The notes below the pieces were generated by a model. It saw nothing but the letters and a program-made list of their open reading frames with translations. It made no database searches and had not been told where the DNA came from. Positions 29,901 through 40,240 of a stretch of 64,000 nucleotides of DNA are shown piece after piece. A program made the translations under genes and the position numbers. Positions within the stretch are counted from its first letter, which is position 1. Each line of letters starts with the position of its first letter. Source of the stretch: Whitmania pigra (taxonomy: Eukaryota > Annelida > Clitellata > Hirudinida > Haemopidae); assembly GCA_021613335.1 (NCBI GenBank), contig JAJTWR010000260.1, positions 1,196,001-1,260,000 of the forward strand, given 5' to 3'.

Positions 29901-30950
29901 GAAGCATGATGCCTATGCCACTGAACAGAGACCTCCACTGAACAGAGACCTCCACTGAACAGAGACCTCCACCAATCACGAAACTTTTTATTTTGGTTTT
30001 CAGATTGCGAGGGGAAGAATAGAAGTTGGTTTGTGGGCTTTCCCCCGGGTAAATCGGCCCTCTTAGGTACCCAGGATTAATTTGTTAATGAAAGTTGGTT
30101 TGGTAGCACAGGCTTAAGGTCTTCAGTTATTTATTATAATTTGTTATCTAGCTTAAATGTTTGTGCTTAATTATATTTTATTGAATAAAACTTCTATAAA
30201 TTTATATCGTTTAGATTTTAGATCGAATACAGATCGATGATAAGGACGTTTACTGTCAGGAAACAATTTCTACTTGATAGCCAGAATACGCCCAATCCTC
30301 AAACGCTTTGTCCAGAAGCTGTCTGTTCCATAGCATTGGCGGTTTTTCCATCAGTCTTCTCATTGCCGGAGATTCCAAAGTGGTCGGAGACCCAGACGAA
30401 TGTTCTCTCTCCGCCATTTTCTTGAATATCTGAAATTATAGTCCTGCTTATATCTCAAGCATTTATTAATGTTGAGAAAAGTCATCACAAAGAAACAAAT
30501 AATGACGAGTTTCTTGTAAAACAGTTTTCAAAAGAACAAAAAAAGATGATTTTCCACACCACTTGTCAGTATTTAACAAATCATTTTTTTTAATTAAAAA
30601 TAATAATTACTTTTAACGTAAAGTTAAAATGTTTAAAGTACAATATTTTATCACGTCAAGTGCGTAAGATATGGCGATCCTATTATAATTACAGAAAAGA
30701 TTAACAAAATCGGGATTTCACATAGTTGAAGTTCAGAAATCTTTATTTAAGCAGTACTGCACTACTTAAAATCCACTTGTATCCACTGGGTACACTCGTT
30801 TTGAAAAGGGCTTACAAATACAAATAATTCAAATCGCGTTTTTTTTTATTTGAGTTCTTTTGCATTCCATAGAGTAATGGAGCATTTAACAAGGGCGTAT
30901 TTCTAGAAACAAAATCATAAAAATTAAAATTTTACGAAACACAAACGAAC
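26906..30950. other. Gene-free stretch, no exon recognised
   Basis: AT-rich sequence without any reading frame resembling a known protein. The only structured items seen are CATTTATAAACA-type tandem repeats at about 28310-28410 and a 17-bp repeat (CACTGAACAGAGACCTC) present three times at 29918-29972. Confidence 0.6.
29918..29972. repeat. 17-bp tandem repeat, three perfect copies
   Basis: CCACTGAACAGAGACCT is repeated three times without change, surrounded by unique sequence. Confidence 0.93.
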
Positions 30951-30959
30951 AGTGACAGA

Positions 30960-31090
30960 AGATACAAGGTAGAACTGGGATAAATATACTCAGAATGGCA
31001 ACCTGTGCTCAGCGACGACCACAAGGAAGTGTTGAGTCCTGCGTTGTTCTACTTTTATATAAATGATGGTCTAAATTATCAAAGTTGTAA
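30960..31090 (+). pseudogene. Relic of CR1-like reverse transcriptase
   Basis: The translation IYSEWQPVLSDDHKEVLSPA followed by LFYFYINDGLNYQ aligns with the RT segment IYSEWQPVLSGVPQGSVLGP and LFCIYINDLDDG of the intact LINE at 43.4-46.6 kb. A stop (TAA) precedes IYSEW and the conserved GVPQGS is lost. Only about 130 bp can be recognised, so this is an old fragment. Confidence 0.8.
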
Positions 31091-31159
31091 AAAGCTTCAG
31101 CCCTCGATCAGCTAATTTCGTAAATTGTATAAATCGTTCCACTGCATTGCTGTTTTATA

Positions 31160-31315
31160 TTACATAGGGAAGTAATTTGCTTCCCTCTGACTTTAGACGC
31201 AAAAAAAGATAATCTCCTCATGTTTTAATAGGGTTTGCCTTCCCCCATGAATTTTAACTAGAATCAAAAAAAGGTCATCTCCTCAAGTTTCGCGAGGATT
31301 TACCCCCTTGGAAAA
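31160..31315. repeat. Two diverged copies of a CAAAAAAAG-TCTCCTCA unit
   Basis: AAAAAAAGATAATCTCCTCA with trailing GGGTTTGCCTTCCCCC is echoed about 70 bp later by AAAAAAAGGTCATCTCCTCA with trailing GGATTTACCCCCTT. Nature unknown, probably part of a transposon tail. Confidence 0.5.
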
Positions 31316-31317
31316 GG

Positions 31318-31690
31318 CTGAAATGATGTATCTGTTATTACATATCTCAAAGATAAAGAAAATTGATCGATTCTGCTAATATCAATATTGTCAACCATCA
31401 CTGCAAATTACTTTGCCACTTTGATTTCATCAACAATTTTTGCTAGAATCTCTGGTGATAAGGATTGTGTCTTCTTGACATCTTGCAAGCTCATTTTGCA
31501 AGCCTGGAGTGAGTATGCTGCATTTCGATTACCCAGTAATAGTTCCAATAATATATAATTTTTTGCCAACAGTTTAATGAAATCCAAGCAAATGCCGTTA
31601 TTTGTTTGTTGGCAAATCCAAATCATGATTCTCGCGATGACCACGGAGTGCCAATACCTGAAAATGATCGTAGGGGAGCGGCCTCCCCCT
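31318..31690 (-). pseudogene. Broken DUF4371 / hAT-like transposase fragment
   Basis: On the minus strand LALRGHRENHDL (about 31655-31690) is the characteristic opening motif of the DUF4371 domain (RGHRE/D) seen in hAT-like transposases and ZMYM-related proteins. After a frame change come FIKLLAKNYILLE and SPEILAKIVDEIKVAK, then past a stop FAVMVDNIDISRIDQFSLSL and RYV, which matches the domain's VDE..DIS...Q.S...RYV segment. One frameshift and one stop within about 370 bp show it is not functional. Confidence 0.82.
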
Positions 31691-32162
31691 CAGCTCCCCC
31701 CCTGGCAACGCCTCTGGTTCTGAAGTGGCTATATTGATCGAGACTCGTGACGATTTTTGGCTAGAAACACTTACTTTAAATTCAAGCAGTACCGTACAAT
31801 AATTAAAAGATGCTTTGAGTGAGAAATAGAATCTTCAAAATGAGCTTCAAACTTGTTCTAAATTCATTAAAAATTTGAGCTTAGAAACCAATTATTAAGA
31901 AACGAGATCAAAAGCGCTATTGACTCATATGCAAATTACAAATTGAAAATTAGGTTTTAATTAAACTTAATATTTAGTTTTCCTAATTTTTATGATTGAT
32001 GTACTTAAATTTTGAGTATTTCCAAAAATATTGGAAAATTGAAAATTCGCCAAAATTCTTTTGTTCTGGGCGACTGTTTATCAATAAGGCTTTTAATAAA
32101 CTCTAACATAAAGCTGTGAATTAAATAAAAAAAATAAAAATTTGAAATAAATTAATATTCCT

Positions 32163-32314
32163 CTGATTAAAAATAAAATTGTAATTGTAATTGTAACTTC
32201 ATTTATATAGCGCCATATGCATAGCGTCAGAGGCGCTTCTTGTAACCATTTATATAGCGCTCCTTCCCAAGGGCGCTGGCGGCAGTGCAGGCTGGGTTTC
32301 GAACACGACACATT
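32163..32314 (-). repeat. SINE copy (family with GCGCTATATAAATG repeats)
   Basis: Read on the minus strand: a B-box-like GTGTTCGAAACCCAGCC, then CTGCACTGCCGCCAGCGCCC, TTGGGAAGGAGCGCTATATA, AATGGTTACAAGAAGCGCCT, and the end GGCGCTATATAAATGAAGTT followed by a short (ACAATT)n tail. The same body recurs at 43.25/46.62, 48.25 and 56.5 kb. The head is truncated here. Confidence 0.88.
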
Positions 32315-32319
32315 ACGAC

Positions 32320-34260
32320 TGAATCTATCCGATTCTTATTGTTTTATTGATAGATCAAATCTATTTTTATAAAAAAACATTTATTGTATTTATTTTTTAC
32401 TCAAATGCTGAAGTTAAAATCGGCTATTAATAATAATTATTATTCGATGTTTAAGCTTTAAGATCGCACATCCCTAGGCAGACGAGTCGCTACTCGTGTG
32501 ATCGGAGCGCGATGATACTTATTTTACCATACTATGTAATGAAAATACGGGGCTCGGATTGAGTTTATTGCCGGTTTTTGTGTCTACGATCGAAATCGGT
32601 TGTCGATATGATGTCGATTTATTTTGAGATTGGTTGTTTTCTCGACATTTTTTCATTTGGTTTGCTTGCTATCGCTCGAAGGAACAATTCTTTCTTTTTA
32701 ATTACGAACATCGAACATTTTCTAGAGCTCCATTTTCTAGTTTTGCCATCATTTGAAATATTGAGTAGTTGCGAGTGTTAGGAAAGTAAAAATGAAATGG
32801 TGAATGTCTTTTATCTGTATGTACAACGATCGAATACAATAGCAATGATACTTACAATATTCTGCCTTCGGAAAACCACAGAACCCGATGAGGTCATGGT
32901 GTCTTCTTCCAAATTGCGATCAGAAAATGGGACAACTCGGACGTTGCTCGACTTCAGGAATCAATCAAACACAGGATGCCCTGAATTTCTGAACTAGCTC
33001 TAGTCAGTAAGAGGGCCTCGACCAGAGATCCTCACAATAATTGCACAAAAATGGATAACAAGGTGGAAAATGAAGAGGTTAGTTGTGCATGATCATAAGA
33101 TTAGAATTACACTCATAGTAATATTATTAATAATGAATTGTAACTAAATTGCAATAGTTTTATATTTTATACAATATAATATTTGATTTATAAATCAACA
33201 TTCATTTCTTTGAATGATCAACAAATGTACATCATTCATTTCTTTGAAACATGAGTCAACATTGACTTGTTATTAAAATAAGACCATAGACAAATATCAA
33301 AATATTTGATTTTATATAACATCAAATTATTTCAATTTTATAGCTAATTATGTCCAGACCACACCTGTAATCTTTGGTCTTCTACCGGAAATAAAGCGAT
33401 AATAAGTGTGATTTGAACCTAGTCCTAACTGAAACAAATTTAGATGCAATTAACCCCCATGTTTTTAATGTTAAATGCGGCCAAATCCTCTGTCCAAATA
33501 TGAATTTTTGAAAATGTGGGTCTGCTAACTCCGGTTGTAATTTGGCCATAAATTGTAAAGCCAGAATGTTATTATTATTAATCCATAAACAATATAAGCA
33601 ATAAATAATCCTTCATTTTAAAAATTAATTTGAACCTGTTTATGTTATGTTATTTAGCGCAGTAATACAATTTGTTTCCCCTAATAGAAGAAGGCAAACA
33701 AAGCCACCAGACTGCTGCCGTTGATAGGGTGTGCAGGAACAGAAAATTTGGGACTTGCTTCACGAAAAGGTAATTCAAAAATGAATACTCGGTAAAATCA
33801 ATGAGTCTAAGAAAGGCACTTTTGCTTTTTATTTCCAACAATAAGAGCAATAAGAAATACTAGTAATTTAGTTATAAATTATTTGTAGAATAAATACTCA
33901 TATGTATAATTATATATTTATTTATTTATGTGCGTTTCTCAAGGATAAGCAAGTTTTCTATCATTTAGAGTTGCCAAAGGCTGCCAAAAGCTCCTCAAAA
34001 GAAAGGTAGAATCAATGAGTCTAAGAAAGGCACTTCTGTCTTTTATTACCAGCAATAAGAGTAATAGAGTATTATATACTAGGAAATACTGGCACTATAG
34101 TTATAACTTTTGTTATAATAATGCATTATTTTTGCATTACATTTATTGCAATACTACATTATGATTCTTGTTATTATATTACATTATAAATTTCCTGATT
34201 AACTGTGATGATGATGGTGATGATGGCTTCCAAATTTTACAAGAATTTTTATAATTTGTT
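32320..34260. other. Intergenic, no confirmed gene
   Basis: No protein similarity. One possible first exon on the plus strand at 33051-33080 (ATG, MDNKVENEE, then GAG|gttagt) has no partner that I can place. A segment with AATCAATGAGTCTAAGAAAG is present twice (see separate entry). Confidence 0.45.
33780..34100. repeat. Direct duplication of a roughly 90-bp segment
   Basis: AATCAATGAGTCTAAGAAAG plus GCACTT, then CTTTTAT-TCCA-CAATAAGAG-AATA, occurs at about 33796-33875 and again at 34010-34090, separated by about 130 bp of other sequence. Confidence 0.85.
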
Positions 34261-34264
34261 GAAG

Positions 34265-34386
34265 TTCCTCTCTCCCTGAAGAAATCCGATTCTCCTGTCT
34301 TGGTGGTTCTTATCCTCAAGAGCCTCTCTCTCCCTGAACAAATCTTCCCATCCTCTTGCCTTGTTGGTATTTATCCTCAATATTGC
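34265..34386. repeat. Tandem duplication, about 58-bp unit
   Basis: CCTCTCTCCCTGAAGAAATC...TTCTTATCCTCAA is followed directly by a second copy with CTGAACAAATC...TATTTATCCTCAA, about 80 percent similar. Confidence 0.8.
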
Positions 34387-34449
34387 TTAAATTATTGTCA
34401 AAATTTTGCGGGTTTCTTTGCCGTCACATTTGTTCATTTTAACGGCGAA

Positions 34450-35034
34450 ATGTCTGATTCTGTAAAAGTTGTCACACTGAGATTAATGAATAATATGAGA
34501 TTCTATATAAGTCGATATTCTGCTCGGCTTGGTTCTAAGTTTGATATCGAGCGATTGCACGATCTGGCCTTTTACGGAAGTTGGAGATATGAACATGGAA
34601 TGTTTTTTAACACGACTGAAAGTGTAGAGGTCAGAATTTATGATCAGGTGCTTGAACTGATATGCCATGAGACTTGCGAAAGGAATGCTAAAAGACGCGT
34701 TATACTGGTGTTTAAGATTGTTTTGAATATTCTACGTCGTAAAAGTGCCATTACCATGTCTAAGCTTATAACATTTAGACCGGATTGCTATTACGGTTCA
34801 ACAGATATCGATCACAAGCTTAACCCGGAAAAACTTTGCGCTAACAACTCTACATTGCAACTAAGGGTTGAAGCTTGGCAGAAGGTGGCCTTCTTAGATG
34901 TGCCATCAACATCACATGAAGCTAATTTTACGTTGAGCGCGGATGACGAAATTAATTTTTATTCGACCGACTTACAATTTCTAAAGCATGGCCTCAAGCA
35001 CTTAAGCAAACTTGAAGGAATACGATCGCATTAA
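34450..35034 (+). CDS. Single-exon reading frame of unknown function (194 aa)
   Basis: I do not recognise this protein. From ATG at 34450 it encodes 194 residues beginning MSDSVKVVTLRLMNN and ending LSKLEGIRSH, with normal amino-acid composition, charged helices (RIYDQVLELICHETCERNAK) and no transmembrane segment. The frame is open 50 codons further upstream, but that part overlaps a 58-bp tandem duplication and reads like noncoding sequence, so I prefer the internal ATG. A canonical AATAAA lies at 35389, about 350 bp downstream, and nothing similar is seen elsewhere in the window. It could be a real intron-less gene, the last exon of a larger gene, or a domesticated transposon frame. Confidence 0.5.
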   Translation: MSDSVKVVTLRLMNNMRFYISRYSARLGSKFDIERLHDLAFYGSWRYEHGMFFNTTESVEVRIYDQVLELICHETCERNAKRRVILVFKIVLNILRRKSAITMSKLITFRPDCYYGSTDIDHKLNPEKLCANNSTLQLRVEAWQKVAFLDVPSTSHEANFTLSADDEINFYSTDLQFLKHGLKHLSKLEGIRSH

Positions 35035-35388
35035 TCTTGATACTGATTCGGCAAGCTGTTGACAATTTGTGTTATTTGCGGACTTTTTTGCGTGTAGAAA
35101 AATTTAAAAGTACATTTCATTCATTTTTGTTTTTGCATTGTTTTAAAGTGAGGTGATAAAAAAAACAATCTCCGATATCATTAATATGCCTTGCTATTAG
35201 TCTTTCTGCAATGTGATTTATGCGATGTCGTATATGCTTTTAAAAGTGATTTTAGTTCTTTGCGCGCATTCGATGGCATTACATTTTTAATGCCTTTAAG
35301 AAAAGACTTTTCTTTTCGTTGTCACTTCTAATGTTCTTCAGTGACCATTGTTATTGGTTTTAATGTTTTCATGTTGTTTTTTTGCGCC

Positions 35389-35394
35389 AATAAA
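35389..35394 (+). terminator. Candidate polyadenylation signal AATAAA
   Basis: AATAAA in GCGCCAATAAATTTACC, the first canonical signal after the 194-aa frame. Confidence 0.4.
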
Positions 35395-35399
35395 TTTAC

Positions 35400-37042
35400 C
35401 TTGAACATGGAATGTTGTCATTCTTTTATTTTTGGCCTTCCATATTTGCCTTCCTCATGCATGTTTGTGCATTTCAGCTGTCGTCAATACCAATAAATGA
35501 CGAATTATGACAAAGAAGCTTGAAATAAATTTATTTGCATCTAATTAGTAAGTCTAGAGAATCTGGGGGGTGTGTTCATATGGATCAGATAAGATCAAGA
35601 AAGACTTCTATGAGTTTGTGCAACCAAATTGCTCACAACAGCTAAATGCTTGCTTTAATCGGTTTCACGAGAGCTGATCATTCAAAGCTATTATCAAATT
35701 ATAAAGTTGAAATTGGTAACTGTGGGTTCGAGTTCATGTAAACGTTCGCGAAATCTTCTAAATCTGCATTGTTGAACTGAAAGAAATTAATGCTTAATTT
35801 TTATAATGAATGCAGATTTTTATTGAAAGTAGTTAGAAACTTACTAGTTGTTGAAACGACCATTTATAAGAATGATCATCCTGGAACATCAGAACATATT
35901 AGTAAATAATAAGAAGTTTTATAACTGATATCTTATAATAACTGATGTTTTATAATTGATATCTGCAACATCAAGAGTGAAACTACACAAATAATTGATC
36001 TATTATCCTACAGTGCCTTCCATTGTTCAATTCATCAAATTATGATGTTAGGGAACGCTAATAAAATATTATCACACTGCCTTCATTTTTACGGCAAGGT
36101 TTAATAATTTTAATGGCTAAAATTTCATTTTCTAACGGATTCGAATCCCGTTACTAGTGCACCGTCCTAATCCTCCATAATCATAAACAATTACGTAATG
36201 GACGTCAATAAGCAGCAACAAAATCAAAGTGGTTTCACTTTTAGTGAGTATGCATAAAGCATTCAACAGATAAATACATAGAAAAATATGTTTAGCATTA
36301 ATATTTTTGACCAGAAAATTTTACAATACCACATACTTCACACAAATGCGAACTGACGATGATATTTGCCAATTTCCTATAAAAGATCAAAATCAAAAGA
36401 TTATTCATGAGAATAGAATGATTGAAATCACAAAACTGCCGCAAGAGATGAATTTTAAACCAACATCAGAAAATTGTTGCTCCAAAGGCCAGCGTGTCTT
36501 ATTATAAAATCCCTTATGAGGAAATTGTTTATAATTAAAGTTAATTCATCATTAATTAATAATTGGCATATTATAATTTATTATGATCGTGCACTAACCT
36601 GCTTTCCCGGGGCCACTGACGCCATCTACAGCACATCAAAGTTATCTAAAATATGAGTTTAAATTATTGTGTTAAAACAATGTCAATAATGATAAAATGC
36701 TACATAAGCCATCAGAACAAAGAATGCAAAGGGGCCTCGTTTCGATCTTTAAATCTCATCCAATTGCCAACTGGGTACTGCGTCACAATAAAATATTTCA
36801 ATGTCATCCCAACCATTCCAACTTGCTTAATCCGAGATTCAGACATTGGTGTGCTATCTTGGAGCCTCCAGTAAAGGGAATAATCCATATGTATCATTCG
36901 TCTTGTGTATTCAAAAAATGAACATGATGAGTTCAGGTAATTCAAGTAGGATTCGAAATAACGAAATGAATCGAGCTAGACGAAATATGTAAGTAAAAAA
37001 AATAATAATTTCACCAATTACAAAATTGATCAAGAATCCATT
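35400..37042. other. Intergenic with possible unassigned exons
   Basis: No identifiable gene. A minus-strand stretch at 36712-36935 is open for about 75 codons and has plausible splice borders, and short minus-strand exon-like pieces occur near 36610-36655 and 36320-36385. Their phases do not join, so no gene is claimed. Confidence 0.4.
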
Positions 37043-38804
37043 CTAGAGAACTACCTCCTCTGAAAAATTTATTATTCTGTCTGTAGGTGCCGCAATATCC
37101 CCAAGTCCCACATATTTCATTTTTGTAAGAATTTTTATCAGGGGCATCAGTTGAACACTGAATGACGGATATTAATAAGTCAATATAAGCTAGCAATAAG
37201 TCTTCGATAATGATGGTGCCACAAATTATTCATTATTTGGAGATCTTACTTTAAGCGATCTTTCCCCAGAGTTAGATTCTCAAGTTTGGTCAAAACCTTT
37301 ACAAGGTTCACTCCCGCCGGAATAACATAAGACGCTTTGGGAATGTGAAGTGTTCTAGAAGTAATTAATGTTTTGAATAACCGGTAAAACGTACTTAATA
37401 TGTCATCTCTAATTGCGCTGAAAGTCCACTCTTCTTACCTCAGGCTCTTAAGATGTAATATTGAAGTGAATCTGATTCTCACAGATTTGTTTAGGATGAT
37501 TGAAAGAGATTCCAAATTTTCAACTACTTTTATGGAGTCGATAAATTTCTCGATAGCTAAGATATTTTCGTTCGAATAATCGGGCATACCTTCGCCATAA
37601 ATGCCGAGTTTCTTCAGGGATTTAGAACAAGAAGACAAATCAAATCTGCTAAGCTGATGAGGCGATATGACTCCCAGTTCAAAAAAGAGGATTTTCAGTT
37701 TCGGAAATTTTATGGTTTTCCGTTTGGTTTTAAGTGCCTCGCTGTAATACAATTATTAATAAAGTTTAAAATAAATGAAAAGTTTATATAAACTGAGGTT
37801 GAAAGTAATGCTCATGGATTCACGTGGTTTCGTCTGAGTATGACGTCAATGGTTGAGCCTACTCCTTCGCCTGAGGATCGCACAACAAACGTGCCAAATG
37901 TCATAGACTGGGTGCGGCAAAAGGGTGAACTTCCCTCTACTCTTTTACCATTTTGCGTCTTGATATTTTTCAAAATCCGTTTACTTTTTATGATCAGAGG
38001 TATATGCGGGTTATTAAGCTAAATAAAAACAGCTGGGGCAACTACATAATACTTATTTCATTATCACTAATTCATTAATATTATTAAATTCATAAATAAT
38101 ACATCGGTAACAATAAAGCTTCATCAAGACTAGAAAAGCTTCCGACATAATTATAAGTTTCGTTAACTAAACTACAAGTGTCTTTTATGTCTAGTAAGTA
38201 ATTAAATGTTCTCCACTAATCTACCAGCATTGTACTTGACTTAAAACTTTACCATACGAACAATAAACAGTTTACTAACTATACTCCGCGACAGTCAAGA
38301 GGAGAAGCAATTTCAAGGAATTCGATAGTTGAAGAAAATTGTTCAATCACATCCATCATCGCGTTCGACATGAAACTAGTCCGAAACAATAATCGTTTGA
38401 TTGGAAAATCTGACTTTGCGATGTTCGACAGATCATTCTGAGTTACTTGTCCCTTCCTTAGGTCAATCTTCGTCCAGTGCAGTGCCTCCCTACTTGAGAG
38501 GCACGTTATCAAGGACTTGTGAGGTATTATCCAGCAAATTTCTAGACTTTTATCCTGGATGTCTTCAAACAATTTTGGTGGCAGACAAATGTAATTCTTT
38601 ACAACATCTGAAAATTATTATCAAAACCATCCATCTTCATCTTCGTGAAATCAATTAATTAAAATTCGCCAAAAAATTAAAAAATTAAGTAAACATAGCC
38701 CTCAAACCTTGTCCGCTTTTAGGATTATATTCTAAAAATATCTTATCAAAATTGACAACAGCGCTTTTTAAGAGGTAGTTTCTTAAACTTTTGACTTTCC
38801 GCAT
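37043..38804 (-). CDS. Leucine-rich-repeat-like protein, six exons
   Basis: Minus-strand exons: 38708-38804 (ATG, MRKVKSLRNYLLKSAVV), 38285-38607, 37891-38018 (weakest), 37439-37741, 37250-37354 and 37043-37157 (TAG). With these boundaries the phases close and give 356 residues. Repeated short leucine units are visible: SLKKLGIYGEG, NLESLSIILN, HLKSLRTLHIPK, KLENLTLGKD, KMKYVGLGDI. They resemble the irregular LRRs of F-box/LRR and zyg-11-like proteins, but I see no clear F-box in the N-terminal part (YICLPPKLFEDIQDKSLEIC). A competing frame in the last exon (37017-37160) gives a Cys-rich peptide, rejected because only the LRR frame fits the incoming phase. Function unknown; substrate recognition is a guess from the fold. 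Confidence 0.68.
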
Positions 38805-40240
38805 ATCAGTTTTTTCGAATTATGCTGGAAAATGTTATTTATTACAAATTTATATGCATGAGAAACAGACTACGCACATGTGTACATTATTTGCGGAAAG
38901 ATAAAAATGCAGTGAAGTTTAATAAACAAAAACTGAACATTGAACATTTGAATTTTGCCGGTATAACATCAGTTATCTAAGACACTAAATAGATGATGTA
39001 CAATTTTAAAATTTTATTTGTTCTGCTGATAAAACAATTTTAAATTTCATAAATAAAGCAAAAATATTTAAATATCGTGAAAATACAAATGAATATGATG
39101 ACGATGATAATGATGCTGGTGGTGGTGGGGCTGCGGAATCGAAAATATACAATAAAACGGTAAAACCGTTCGAGACGGACGCACACATTTTAATGAGATG
39201 TTCCACTTTAATAAATTTAGAATTTTCATTTTTGTTGCTTTTACTAATTTTCTGAGTGGGGTTTATTTATTGGGCAGAGTTTGTTTTATCCAATCAGAAT
39301 CTTTGAAGTTACGCAGCACATAGCTTTGCATGCCACCATGAAGCTTTTGAACATCAGTTTACATTATTCTCAGAAAATCAAATGTTTAAATTATTGAACA
39401 GTAGTAAATACATAACAAATTTCAACAGTTTTGTAATTTTTGAGTGATGTTTGTTGCTTTCACAAACTGCAAATTTATGCTGCCATTTAAAATATTATGA
39501 AATAAATTTTATTGAGTGACTTCAATTAGTTGTAGTGCATAGCTATAAATAGGTGTTGATGTGTAACCACATCTGGTCCTCAGAAGCACTGAGTTTGACA
39601 TGTTTGCTCCACAGTGTACAAGTCAGTTGAAGGATCAACTCATGATCGATGCAATCCATTATATATAATATCATGTGTTTTGGAGATGATTTTGTATTAA
39701 ATCATCACGTGATTGCTAATTAGTTTTGATTTCATAAACAGATTTGACTTCAGAAGATCATTGGTATAACAAATACGAACGTCCATATATGTAAGTATGC
39801 TTATTGGTCTGTTAGCCCACCCAGTCTATTTAATTTCTTCGCATTTCAGTACATTATACTTTAATGCCACGTGGTTAGACATGCTGCACTCCGAAGTAGT
39901 GAGTCAAGAAGCTTAATAGTGAGTATTTCAAGTTTATTCAATTGTTGACATTGAAAGCAATTCATTCGTAGTTTATTAATTTTTTTTTATTATTTAATTA
40001 ATTTAAAATCAAGGCTTTTGAATCTTCTTGAGGCTTCCATATGGTCAGTTAAAGCTGATGTTAAAGATATCTAAAACTCCACTGGGTTTGAAATTTATCA
40101 TATTTTTTATTAATTAAATCGCTGTTGCCATCATTTCACTAGCATTTCATTACATGCTGATGGCACACTAATATTAATGCTAAAAATATCGATATCATTG
40201 TCATCTTCACCATTGTTGCATTAATCATTGCCATTATAAG
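38805..40240. other. Intergenic or upstream intron, no exon identified
   Basis: AT-rich, with a short GATGATGACG-type tract near 39095-39130. The 5' end of the gene beginning to the right is presumably here or further left, but no exon with compatible phase was found. Confidence 0.5.

Noticed and set aside
36712..36945. Minus-strand frame ending PVGNWMRFKDRNEAPLHSLF
   Set aside because: Exon-like, but its donor phase leads to an immediate stop in the next candidate exon; too weak to claim.
37017..37196. Cys-rich frame CSTDAPDKNSYKNEICGTWG
   Set aside because: The competing LRR frame fits the incoming splice phase and continues the leucine pattern.
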